The position numbers were made by a program, and so were the translations under genes. This document shows, piece after piece, positions 47,640-58,906 of a stretch of 64,000 nt of DNA. How positions within the stretch are numbered: position 1 is the stretch's first letter; the number at the start of each line of letters is the position of its first letter. Under the pieces are notes generated by a model. It saw nothing but the letters and a program-made list of their open reading frames with translations, was not told the DNA's origin and ran no database searches. The DNA comes from Cryptomeria japonica (taxonomy: Eukaryota; Streptophyta; Pinopsida; Cupressales; Cupressaceae), in the NCBI RefSeq assembly GCF_030272615.1, contig NC_081412.1, positions 143,751,747 to 143,815,746 on the forward strand, in the 5' to 3' direction.

Positions 47640-48600
47640 AGTATGAAATATATCTTTGACACATATAGTACACAAGACACGTGAATACACATAAGATATC
47701 AATCAAACGTTAATCTTGGATCATATCAATAAAGAAGTACATATAAATACATGAATATAATTAAGGCATGATTTGAATGAGGATCATACATGTGAATATA
47801 TGTATCTTATAAAGCATGGGATGTTCATTGTAACACGTAGAGTGTCCATGAATTCACTTAAGAACACATGTGCATGGAGCATGAAGAATACACTCAAAAC
47901 ATGAGGAATACAAATGAATACACATGAGTCATAAGACATACATTAAATGAATACCTTGAAGCATGAAGCATACAATGAGCACTTAAAGCATGAAGCATAC
48001 AAATGAATACACTTGAATTATGAATCATACAATGAATACTTAAATCATGAAGCATACTTGTGAATATACTTAGCACATAAAGCAGGAAGCATACATAAAG
48101 CATGAGGCATCTAGATGAATCCACTAAAGTCATATAGCATACACTTGAATATATGTAGAGCATGAATTCTCTTAAGTCATGAAACATACATATTGTTACA
48201 CACAAGGTAGGAGCATGAAGCATCCATGCAAGACATGAAGTAATACACACAAATACCCCTAAGGTACAATTCATATATGAAAAAGTACACGTATAAATCA
48301 TACACCAAGGAAATCATGTTGAAGACAAAACAAACACATTAATATCCATAATTTATCAGGTATATATACATAAAACATGAATTTAAGAGAAATATACATG
48401 AGGCACATGGGTGCCCTTAAAGCATGCAGTATGCACATAAAACATAAAGAATACATATAGAGCATACATATAAATATACTTGGGGTAAGAAGCATTCATG
48501 AAAAACATAGAGTGTACACATAAGGCACAATTACATGTAAAGCATGAAGTGTACGCATGAATTCACTTAAGGCATACAACATACACGTAGCATAAAGTAT
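47640..48600. repeat. Degenerate tandem array built on AAGCATGAAGCATACA
   Basis: Words such as aagcatgaagcatacaa, atgaatacactt, gaatacacatgag and cataaagcat recur many times at roughly 25-40 bp spacing from about 47750 to 48500, with thinner traces on both sides. Unit boundaries are blurred by substitutions, so it is an old minisatellite. The minus-strand ORFs rich in Cys, Met, Leu and His (47894-48495) are products of the repeat. Confidence 0.7.
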
Positions 48601-48660
48601 ACATAAATACCATAAGATGTGCATACACATAGCATAACGTATACATAAATACCATAAGGT

Positions 48661-48746
48661 GACAGTGATGGTGGTGGTGATGGCGATGACGATGATGAAG
48701 AAGATGGTGGTGGTGGTGGTGATGATGATGATGATGATGATGATGA
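48661..48746. repeat. GGT/GAT/GAA trinucleotide microsatellite
   Basis: Runs of ggt, gat and gaa triplets end in an uninterrupted (GAT)n that merges into the first Copia codons (gacaaagc) at 48744-48751. Confidence 0.95.
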
Positions 48747-51667
48747 CAAAGCTTGTCTGATCAAAGGTAAGGGTACAATATCTCTTGATGGTAAGAATAA
48801 TACTGACAATGTTTACTATGTTGAAGGTTTAAAGCATAATATTTTGAGTGTTGGTCAATTAGTTGAGAAAGGATTTCAGTTACAATTCAAAAATGGTAAA
48901 TGCAAAATTATGAACAGAACTAGTTTAGAAATTGCAACCAGTAATCAAACTAGAGGTAATATATTTCATTTGAATAACAATGAAAGGACATGCTTGATTG
49001 CACATATTGATGAAAGTCATCTATGGCATAAAAGACTCTATCATGTAAACTTTGATTGCATGGTAAAAATTAGTACTACTAAGGCAGTTAGAGATTTACC
49101 TAAAATTGTCAAACCTCACAATACAGTATGTAAGGAATGTCAATTTGGAAAACAAGTTAGAGCTACTTTCAAAAGTATTCTAGAAAAATCCAATAATGCT
49201 CTTGACTTAATTCACACTGATTTATGTGGTCCAGCGAGAACTAAAAGCTTACAAGGTGATAGATATTTCATGTTAATCATTGATGACAATTCTAGAATGT
49301 GTTGGGTTACTTTTCTCATAGAAAAATCAGAAGCACTTGGAAAGTTCAAACTATTCAAAGAAATGGTAGAAAATGAAACCGGTAAGAAAATAAAATGTCT
49401 AAGATCAGATCAAGGAGGAGAATTTACATCTAAGGAATTTAATGCATTTTGTGAAGTAAATGGAATCAGAAGACAGCTATCAACACCTCAGACACCATAG
49501 CAAAATAGAGTTGTTGAAAGGAAAAATAGAACTATCTTGGATGCAGCTAGAAGTATGTTATCAAAAGCAAACCTACCACATGTGTATTGGAGAGAGGGAT
49601 TAAGTACAACGGTCTATACATTCAACAAAGTGCACATCAAAGGTGAAACCGGTAAGACCCCTCATGAACTATGGTTTGGTATTACTCCTACTCTTAAATA
49701 TTTCAGAATATTTGGAAGTAAATGCTATATTAGAAGAGATGAGTATATTGGGAAATTTGATCCTAGAAGTGATGAAGGAATATTTCTTGGTTATTCATCT
49801 AAGAGTAAGGCATATAGATGTTTTAACAAAAGATTGCAGAAAATTGTTGAGAGTACAAATGTGAAGATTGATGAACAATTCAAAGGAACTTCAAGGTATA
49901 TAGATTCTGAACCGGCAATAGAAGTTCTAATAAATGAACCTACACTAAACCCACCGATACAGAATGAAGATCCAGTTACACCAGTACCATTTGAAAATTC
50001 CACTGTGACTAAGGATCAACAGTAAATAAAGACACCCCGATATGTAAGATTAAATCATTCTGAAGATCAGATAACTGGAAACATGCATAAAGGAGTTATG
50101 ACAAGAGGAAGATTGGAAAATGAAGAGGTATGTCTTATTTCTTAAATTGAACCATCATCAGTTAATGAGGCATGTGAAGATAAATATTGGACTAAAGCTA
50201 TGGAAGAAGAATTAGAACAAATTGAGAAGAATAACACTTGGACATTAGTTCCCTGGCCTAAAGATAAAAATGTAATTGGAACCAAATGGGTATTCAGAAA
50301 CAAACTTAATGAAGATGGTAAGGTTATTAGAAAGAAAGCAAGACTAGTGTGTAAGGGATATTCTCATAAAGAAGGAATTGATTATAATGAAACCTTTGCA
50401 CCAGTCAGATTATTCTTGGCTTTTGCAGCACACAAGAACTACAAAGTTTATCAACTAGATATTAAATGTGCATTTCTGAATGGAGATCTTGAAGAAGAAG
50501 TTTACATTGAACAACCTAATAGATTTTCTTTGACAAATAACAAAGATATGGTTTGGAGGTTAAGGAAACCTTTGTATGTATTGAAGCAAGATCCAAGAGC
50601 TTAGTATGCAAGATTGGATAAGTATCTTTTGAAGATTGGTTTTTCTGAAGGTAATGTTGGCAACAACTTATATTATAAAATAACCAATAATGACATCTTG
50701 GCTATAGAAGTTTTTGTAAATGATATAGTCTTTGGAGGAGAAGATGGATTATGTAAAGACTTTTCTATTGAAATGCAGCAAGAATTTGAAATATCTATGA
50801 TCGGTGAAATAAGATTCTTTTTAGGATTGCAGATTTCACAGACTGACAAAGGTATATTCTTAAGTCAATCTAGATACTTAAAGGAGTTACTAAAGAAATT
50901 TTGGGATGAAAAACTCTAAACCGGTAAGCACACCTATGACTACAAATGACAAACTATCACTAAGGGATGAATCTACACCTATTAATCCAACCAGGTACAA
51001 ATCTATGATAGGAGGTTTACTGTATTTGACACAAACCAGACTTGATATCATGAATGCAGTATGTATTGTTTCAAGATTTCAGAGTAATCCTAGAGAAAAT
51101 TATGAATCAGCAGTAAAAAGGATTTTTCGGTACTTACAAGGCACTACAAATCTTGGATTATGGTATCCTAGAGATGAAAAGTTTGAATTATGTGCATATA
51201 CAGATGCAAATTGGGCAAGAGATGTGGATGATTGAAAAAGCACCACCGACAGAGCATTTTTTCTTGGAAGTAGACTAGTTTATTGGTTGAGTAAGAAACA
51301 AAGTTGTACATCCTTATCAATAGCAGAATCAGAATATGTTGTAGCAGCAACTAACTATACACAGATACTATGGCTTAAACAAATGTTGAAAGACATAAAG
51401 GTAAAATGCAAGGAACCTATAACTATCTATTGTGACAACACTGCAACAATTGATATATCTAAGAACCCGGTATTACACTCTAAAACCAAACATGTTTCTA
51501 TAAAACTGAATTTTCTAAGGGAAAATGTTGAAGCAAAAGAAATAAAGCTGGTTTATGTGAATACAAAAGAGCAGATTGCAGATATTTTTACTAAACCTCT
51601 ACCTAAGGAGACTTTTGAATATCTCAGAGACCAGCTTGGGGTCATACCCCCACTAGTAGAGACTTAG
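48747..51667 (+). pseudogene. Copia Pol fragment: integrase, RT, RNase H
   Basis: Reading begins DKACLIKGKGTISLDGKNN. Integrase keeps its zinc site (LWHKRLYHVNF, CKECQFG) and acidic triad (HTDLCGP, RSDQGGEF, VVERKN). A stop at 49498-49500 replaces a Gln in TPQTPQQN. RT has lost about six codons between FAPV and [11 protein letters not shown] relative to the 25-26 kb copy (ARIEAI). Its catalytic FVDD has become FVND. A stop at 50602-50604 replaces Trp in RAWYARL, and a 1-nt insertion near 50898 shifts the frame before RNase H. RNase H ends ETFEYLRDQLGVIPPLVET with a stop at 51665-51667. It cannot encode an active enzyme. Confidence 0.9.
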
Positions 51668-51996
51668 GAAGTTGATGTTTGTCATCAACCGATAGAATTA
51701 ATAGAGAAATCTTTTACTCCGGCTTTGATGAGGAAGCTACTTCTTAGGGGGAGTAGTTGGTATACTAAATTGGTTGGTATTTTGCATCTGAAAATGTTTT
51801 TATTACTTTGGCATTTGATGTCAAAGGGGGAGAGATTGGTATGGAAAAACACAAGGAAACACATGTTACTCTCAGGGGGAGAGATTGTTACTTTGGGAGA
51901 GTTTACTTATATTTTGGTAATTGTTGGTACTTTGGTATTTGGCATTTCTGTTTAGGCACTTTGATGGTTTTTCCATCTTGTGTTGCCATCAATGCC

Positions 51997-52008
51997 AAAG
52001 AGGGAGAT
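51997..52008 (+). promoter_or_regulatory. Polypurine tract of the plus-strand Copia
   Basis: aaagagggagat lies immediately before the LTR start. Three similar boxes precede it (about 51748, 51824 and 51877), the same multi-box arrangement as in the two minus-strand elements. Confidence 0.7.
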
Positions 52009-53021
52009 TGTTGGTATTTTGGTATGGTTTTGTCATTGATGTCAACACCTACTAAACTTTATCAACTCTAGCACTTTGGAGAATCAGCAATATTCACCAG
52101 CAAGATATAATGATCACCGGCACTTGGAATGGCATGGAAAACACTTGGTTATGTTGAAGACATCATTTGGACACCATGTCTTGGAGATTTGTTTATTGGC
52201 ATATTCATATTTACATATTTGTTGTTACCGGAAAATAGGTCTAGGTTATACACCAACAGGTTTATCTTTTCCAGATCAGCACGACACGCTATGGAGATAA
52301 TTTATTATTGTTGTAAATGCATCAAGCCGACATGTTGAATTGGTTATTGCATCGGATATTGTTTTGTTTGTAAATGATTTTATTGTAATATCTTGTAGAG
52401 CCGACCTACTAAAATTGGTCTTAGGTTATGATATAAATGTAAGATCTTATTTGTAAGATTGAATGTGGAATGTGGAAAATAATTGTGTGAGGGTATATGT
52501 GAAAATAAGCAGTGCTATACATGCAGACATCATTTGAAGGTGAAGCAAGGTTTTTGTGAAAGCATATCAGAACTACACTAGTACTGAATCCGGCATATGA
52601 AGATGCTATTTTGAGCAGTACACCCTTATTGGATTTAACCATCCAATTGTAGTCAGTGTGACTCCTACTTTGTGTTTGAGCAGCAAGCTCTAGGCGGTTG
52701 GACTTTCTGCATGTGCAGACCCCATTTGTATACACTTACTATCTGCAGTAGTATCATCTGATTGTGGGTAAGGTTTGCCACCATGGTTTTTCCCCTTATA
52801 GGGTTTCCACATACAAATATTGGTGTTATATGTTGTGGATGACTTTGTCCTTTTATTTCATGCATTAATATTTACCGATATTGTAATTATCTGATAAAAC
52901 TATCCACCAATATGAAAGACTGGTTCACCGGTATTAAGCAGTAAGTTGGTTAAGTTGTTTTGATTTAAATTTATTTGACAACTGATTCACCCCTCCTCTC
53001 AATTGTCTCCGGGACCTAACA
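52009..53021 (+). repeat. 3' LTR of the plus-strand Copia
   Basis: It starts TGTTGGTATTTTGGTATGG and ends CCGGGACCTAACA. It matches the LTRs at 23401-24446 in reverse complement. The sequence after 53021 belongs to the next, oppositely oriented element. Confidence 0.9.
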
Positions 53022-53122
53022 GTCCCACTATGATGCTCCCCCTAAGGAGTAGCATCCTTCAACACATCAATCCTGAAAAAGATATATCAATGTAAGTCCT
53101 GACTGATGTGGAGCACACACCT

Positions 53123-56100
53123 TTAGTTCACCTCTTGAAGGGGAAGCACCCCTAATTCACCTCTCAAATAGGTAAAGGTAGCCTTCAGTAGAGGCTTGGT
53201 GAATATGCCTGCTAACTGCTCCTTACTAGAAACATGTTCCAATACAATCTCTTTGTTCTGAACCTTTTCCCTCAAGAAATGATACTTAAGCTCAAAGTGC
53301 TTGGTTCTAGAATGTAAAACCGGATTCTTGGATATGTTAATTACACTTGTATTATCATAAAATATACTTACCAATTCAGATACAGGTTCTTTGAAGCCAT
53401 TTAATACATGCTTCATCTAGATTGTCTGGGTGCAATTCATAAATGATGCAACATACTCCACTTCTATTGTATACTGAGATACAACTCTGCTTCTTAATCA
53501 TCCATGATACTAGTCTGCCACCAAGAAAGAATGCACCACCGGTTGTGTTCTTTCAGTCGTCCACATTACTAGCCCAGTCAACATCTGTAAACACTTTCAA
53601 GTTGAAATCATTACTGTATAGATACCATAATCCATAGTCAATAGTTCCCTTCAGATATCTCAGAATCCACTTGACTACTACCAAGTAGGATTCTCTTGGG
53701 CTTTTCTGGAACTGTGCAGTAATGCCCACTACATGTGCAATGTCCGGTCTTCTATGTACTACATAGTGTCATTTACCAATCATTGATCAGTATTCTTTCT
53801 CATTTACCAACACTGAGTCATCCTCCTTTGATAGTTTACAATCAGTCACCATCGGTGTACCAACCGGTTTGTTCTCTTCCATGACAAAAGTCTTCAATAC
53901 TTCTTTGACATACTTGGACTGAGTGATGAAGATTCCATCTTTCATTTGTTGAATATGTAGTTCAATGAAGAACTTAATCTCCCCTATAAGTGACATCTCA
54001 AACTCCTTTTTCATCTCATCTGCAAAATCATGACTCATCTTGTCATCTCCTCCAAGGATTATGTCATCAAAAAATACATCATAGACTAGAATCTGATCTC
54101 CTTCTGACTTTAGATAGATATTTCTATCTTCACTTGTTCTCTTGAATCCAATCTTCACAAGATGGGAGTGCAAACATTCATACCATGCTCTAGGTACCTA
54201 CTTTAGTCCATACAAGGCCTTATGTAGCCTACATACCATGTCACTGTCTTCTGATAGGACAAACCCATCTGGTTTCTCCATATACACCTCCTCTTCTAGT
54301 ATTCCATTCAGGAAGGCAGATTTTACATCCATTTGATATACTTTGAATCCCTTGAATGTTGCATATGCAAGAAGCATACAAACTCCTTCCAATCTAGCTA
54401 CAGGAGCAAAGGTTTCTCTATAGTCTTCTCCTTCTTCTTGAGCATATCCTTTACACACCAATCTGGCTTTATTTCTTACCATAGTGCCATCCTCATTCAG
54501 TTTATTTATGAAAACCCATTTGGTGCCTATGACATTTTTATGCTCAGGTCTGGGTACCAAAGACCATGTACTAGTCTTTTATATTTTCTCAAGTTCCTCT
54601 TTCATTGCCTTGATCTAGTCTTCATCTTTATGTGCCTCTTTGAATGTTTTAGGCTCAAATTCAGAGATCATGCAAGAGTTTTCTCTTACCTTTCTTCTTG
54701 TAAGAATTCTTGCATCCTTGTCTCCCATGATCTGCTTTAGATCATGATTCAGTTTTACATACCCAGGAATGATCTTAGTTGTTTCCTCTTGCTTTTCTTA
54801 TGTATTCTCATCTTCATCAACATCACCATCTACCGGTGTAGGAGCATTATTACTAGTGCTAGGCTATTTTGCAATTGGTTCCTAGAAGGTTACAACCAGT
54901 TCATCTCCTACTTGCTCACTGCTGGTTTCCTCAGATTTCTCAGAGGTTTCATCAACTCTAACATTGATGCTTTCAACAATTCTATGAGTTCTATCGTTGA
55001 AACATTTGAGAGATTTTCTCTTTGTGGAATACCCTAGGAATATTCCCTAATCACATTTATCATCAAACTTGCTCTAATGTTCACTCCGCTTGATATAACA
55101 TTTGCTACCAAACACTCTAAAGTAGCTTACTACTAGTGTCTTACCGGTCCAATACTCACAAGGTGTTTTATCCTTACCCTTTTTTATGAGTACCTGGTTT
55201 ATTGTGTAGACTGCAATGCTCATCGCTTCTCTCCAAAAGGTGTGAACAACCTTCCCTTGGATTAACATAGTTCTAGCTACTTCAACCATAGTTCGATTGT
55301 TCCTCTCTGCTAGGCCATTCCGATGTGGAGTTTGAGGGGCAGATAGTTACCTCTTGATGCCATTCTCTTCACAGTATTTGTTGAATTCACCAGAAGTGAA
55401 TTCTACTCCTTGATCAATTCTTAAGCACTTAATCCTCTTACCACTTTCTTTTTCAACTAGTGCTCTGAAGGCTTTGAACTTTCCAAAAGCTTCAAATTTG
55501 TCCTTCAAGAATGTAACCCACATCATTCTTGAGAAATCATCAGTAAGATTCATAAAATACCTATCTCCCTACACACTCCTAGTTTTCATAGGACCACACA
55601 AATTAGTATGCACAAGATCAAGTAAATTATCTGCAGTGAAAGATTTTCCCCAGTTGACACTCTCCGCACAAAGGATTTTTTGGTTTTCTCAGCATAGGCA
55701 ATCCTCTAACTACCTTGATCTTACTGGCCTTCACAATATTATAAAAGTTTACATGGCAGAGTCTCCTATACCATATCCAGCTATCATCAAACTTAGCCAT
55801 TAGACATGTACTCACATTAGCATTCAGCTGAAATAGGTTACCTTTGGTCTGCATACCTATGGCCATCAGTTCACCACTCTTACCTTTTATTTTACACAAT
55901 CCATCTCTGAATTCTAGAGTAAGTCCATTATCATTTAGTTGGGCAACACTCAAAAGGTTGTGTCTGAGACCTTCTACCCAATACACATTGTCAGCACTGC
56001 TTTTTCCATTCAAAGAGATGGACCCTCTGCCTTTTACCATACATGGTGCATCATTACCAAAACGAACCACACCACCATCATACTCTTCCATAGATAGAAA

Positions 56101-57182
56101 CTTACTCCGATCACTAGTCATATGGTGAGAACAACCACTGTCAGTAATCCACTCATTAGAATTATCAAAGTGGGAGACAAGATCCTTCTTGTCTAACACA
56201 TCTTCCTTGAATGCTACAAACACAATATCTTCTCTTTCTTCATCTTCTGATTCCTTATCAGTGACACCTTCATCAACTGCTACAAAACAATTTCTCTGGT
56301 TTCCTCCTTTGAAATTATTGAACTTTTTTGGTTTGTCCTTATTATCACCATTAGGATAGTTTATAGCAATGTGTCCTATCTGGTTACAAGAAAAGCATTT
56401 CAAAGGGAGTTTACCTCTATATTTACTGGTTCCTTTGGGAAGTCTCTTGGCAAGAAGAGCTTCCAATTCCATCAGGATCTCCTCATCATCCATTTCTCTA
56501 CTTTGTCTTGGTTCACCACTCGTACTAGCTTCTTTGCCTTTTCTAGATGGTGCAGCAAATGCTCTGAAGGTTGATTCAGTCTTCTGTATACTGCCACCAT
56601 AATTATTTAGCTTGTAAGCTGTTAAATTTGCAATGATAGAGTCCAGCAATACCTTTGTCTTGTCTACAGACCTCAACTCTTGAATAGCAACAACCCTTAT
56701 TGCATAGATCGGTAACAAGGATCTCAAAACTTTGCTAACAACAGTAGAATCTTCCATTTTACCACCTGCACTCTTGATATCTCCAACAATAGTTTTGATT
56801 CTTAATCCATATTGTTGAATGGTCTCTCCTTCAACCATCCGCATGTCTTAAAACTTTCCCCTAAGGCTTTCTTCCTTGGCTCGTTTCACATGCTCATCAC
56901 CGCCATAGATATTCTCAAGGGCATCCCATACTTCTTTGGGATTCTCTTTATCTTGAACATCAATAAACTCAATGTTAAATAAGTTGCTGATTATGACTTC
57001 CATGACTTGCCCATTCTCCTGAATCTCTCTCTTTTGATCATCGGTGAGAGTACTGGTAGGGATAACATAAGCATTCTCAACATAGTTCAGTGTTGAGCAC
57101 CCATTCTTCTAATGTATATCTTCATTATATCCTTCCATATTTTAAAGTTGTCTTTGTTGAACTTTGGAGCTTCCCTCTTCAT
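53123..57182 (-). pseudogene. Copia Gag-Pol polyprotein, second family (broken)
   Basis: The start MKREAPKFNKDNFKIWKDIM is at 57182. Gag follows with KEVWDALENIYGG and a CCHC knuckle whose last Cys is Tyr (CFSCNQIGHIAINY). Protease near 56130 keeps DSGCSHH. Integrase has its first zinc His changed (WIWYRRLCHVNF) and its first catalytic Asp changed to Asn (LVHTNLCGP); the second Asp (RIDQGVEF) and the Glu (GLAERNNRT) remain. RT (about 54560-53790) has [29 protein letters not shown] and FFDD in place of YVDD. RNase H ends KPLLKATFTYLRGELGVLPL. Several stops and frame changes (about 56850, 55627, 55347, 54197) interrupt it. Copia is certain. Confidence 0.9.
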
Positions 57183-57242
57183 CACTAGAGTAGGATCTTT
57201 ACCTCAAGCGGTTAAGCTTACAACACAGAGGACCTGGAAGAG

Positions 57243-57254
57243 GCTCTGATACCA
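57243..57254 (-). promoter_or_regulatory. Primer binding site (tRNA-iMet)
   Basis: The minus strand reads TGGTATCAGAGC, exactly canonical, two bases from the LTR end at 57257. Confidence 0.9.
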
Positions 57255-57256
57255 AT

Positions 57257-58708
57257 TGATAAATAAATTATGAACATTTAGTACCAAACCAGTACTGAGA
57301 GGGGGGGGGTGAATCAGTATAGGCAAAAATCACTTTTCCTTCAACTGGTTTGACTGAAAACTCTGCACTTGACTTGCAAGCAATAACACTGATCTAAACC
57401 ATATTACTCATGGTTAAGCACAGTAAGAATGTAAAAGACATAAACCAGTAGCTCTTAACTTTCCACACAATCTAACATCTTATTTCCACTTCACCCATAT
57501 GCATACACTAGTGATACATCAACAGAAATGTAAAGACTTATTGGTTCAACATGCTTTACCGCTTAACAAAAAATAACAAAGCATCACACATAACACACAT
57601 GTTTTTCCATGTGGAAATCCAACTAGGAAAAACCACGGTGGGAATGAATACCCACAAGATGTTATTTGAACCCTTTTGAAGTCCACTCTATTAGTAGCCT
57701 AGTCCGGTTAGAGACTTTTACAATAGGTTCTGTTAGGAACCGATCCTGCTAGGGATCACCAGGTTAAGGGATGGCTAAAATACCCAATTAAGGGTTAAAC
57801 CCTGTTAAAGGTTACCTTGTTAGAGGATTTCAAGAACTCAAAGATTTTGAGTCACCCTATTAAAAGATTTATAGCAAACTGGTTAAAGCTACCTTGTTAA
57901 GGGATTTTCCAACTGTTGAAGTGGTTAGAGGTCAATAGGTATTACAATGATCTGGTAATAGCACTTCAATGCTAATGCAGGTCCGCTTTAGTTCCTTCCT
58001 TTTGCAATCACACTCTGCAGGTATCTATTCTCTTATCTGGTCTGGCAAGAATCATGTATCTTTTCACTTAGATACATGCATAACATTTGCCAACAACCTC
58101 AACATGAAAAACAACATCGACCTTATAGGGAACAGATATGTCAGTAGTATAAACCCTAAACCCTAAACATTTAGGTTAAGCAATTCAGTCGGTTCAATCC
58201 TAACCATTGAACATGTTGCATTGATTACAACAATCTTGAACAGATCTCAAGATGTTCTCCATCATTTGTTCTTCACCACTTCTTGGAGGCTGATAACCCA
58301 TCATGCGTTTTCCATCGTTTACAAAGACTACGCACATTCCCGAGGTAGATAGGATCAATCTCCTTCATGCAAGATCCTTCACATGCACAAGGTTGACATG
58401 GCAACACAATATGTTCTTCATTACAATGCTAACTCATCACACAATGTCATCAGTTGAATCACACATGCTTGGAACACTTCAACCGGAAACCTTGAAGCTA
58501 AGACTACCAACCAGTAGTCATACCATATGAAACCTTGATACAAAACATTTTGTATACCGGTTCACATTCCAACATACCAATTCACTTGGACAGACATACC
58601 GCTTCACTTTTTCACATATACCAGCTCACTAAATCATACTGATTCACTCTTCAACATATTGACATCAATGACAACATACAATATCATCATGTCATCATGC
58701 TCTGCACA
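57257..58708 (-). repeat. 5' LTR of the second-family Copia (right end approximate)
   Basis: The primer-site side is clear (57257). The other end is inferred from 'gacatcaatgacaac' at 58662-58676, which in sibling LTRs lies 20-35 bp from the terminus; gcaca at 58704-58708 is a candidate end. The LTR holds repeated phrases such as ccttgttaaggg, ccggttagag, agggatcaccaggttaaggg, and two and a half copies of CCCTAAA at 58151-58168. Confidence 0.6.
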
Positions 58709-58906
58709 TATGCCAATAGGTGTCAATAAAATATACGAATTAATCTTCATTGGTAACCCTTAGTAAATCATGTGTCAGACTTCCGTTGTGTTATTAAACG
58801 TGCAATTGTTATAATTTATGAACTTAATCTTTTAAAAAAAAAAAAATGTTTCACCCTTTAGTTGCCTAGTTATGTTGTATTCCTTTAGGGTTCTTGGCGA
58901 GGCATT
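58709..58906 (+). other. Spacer with a putative Gypsy LTR 3' end
   Basis: This ~200-bp piece carries a 13-A run (58835-58847) and ends cctttagggttcttggcgag, then gcattaca, directly before Gypsy coding sequence at 58907. A related box occurs at 9742-9769. I infer the stump of a solo or truncated LTR inserted in the Gypsy pol gene. Confidence 0.35.

Larger units (their letters stand above)
48747..53021 (+). mobile_element. 5'-truncated Ty1/Copia element of the same family as 23401-36736
   Basis: Coding sequence begins inside the protease-integrase linker and is followed by RT, RNase H, a 3' untranslated region with several purine boxes, and a complete 3' LTR. The 5' LTR, gag and protease active site are missing. 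Protein and LTR similarity to the minus-strand element is very high (for example KGFQLQFKNGKCKIMNRT in both), so they are copies of one family in opposite orientations. Confidence 0.9.
53022..58708 (-). mobile_element. Ty1/Copia element of a second family, missing its 3' LTR
   Basis: It contains the full Gag-Pol order on the minus strand, a primer site and a 5' LTR (57257 to about 58708). The 3' end stops about 100 bp after the RNase H stop codon, where the plus-strand element's LTR begins (53021/53022). A purine stretch TTAGGGGGAGCATC on the minus strand lies near 53030-53045. The protein differs clearly from that of the 23-36 kb family, although the domain order is the same. The missing 3' LTR was probably lost with the plus-strand insertion or a later deletion. 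Confidence 0.85.

Noticed and set aside
47894-48495. Cys/Met/Leu/His-rich ORFs that look like small secreted proteins
   Set aside because: They arise from the degenerate AAGCATGAAGCATACA array read on the opposite strand.
48567-48809. Minus-strand ORF with Ser and Pro runs
   Set aside because: It is produced by the GAT/GGT microsatellite.
58151-58168. Telomere-type CCCTAAA repeat, about two and a half units
   Set aside because: Too short for an interstitial telomere and located inside a Copia LTR; chance is sufficient.
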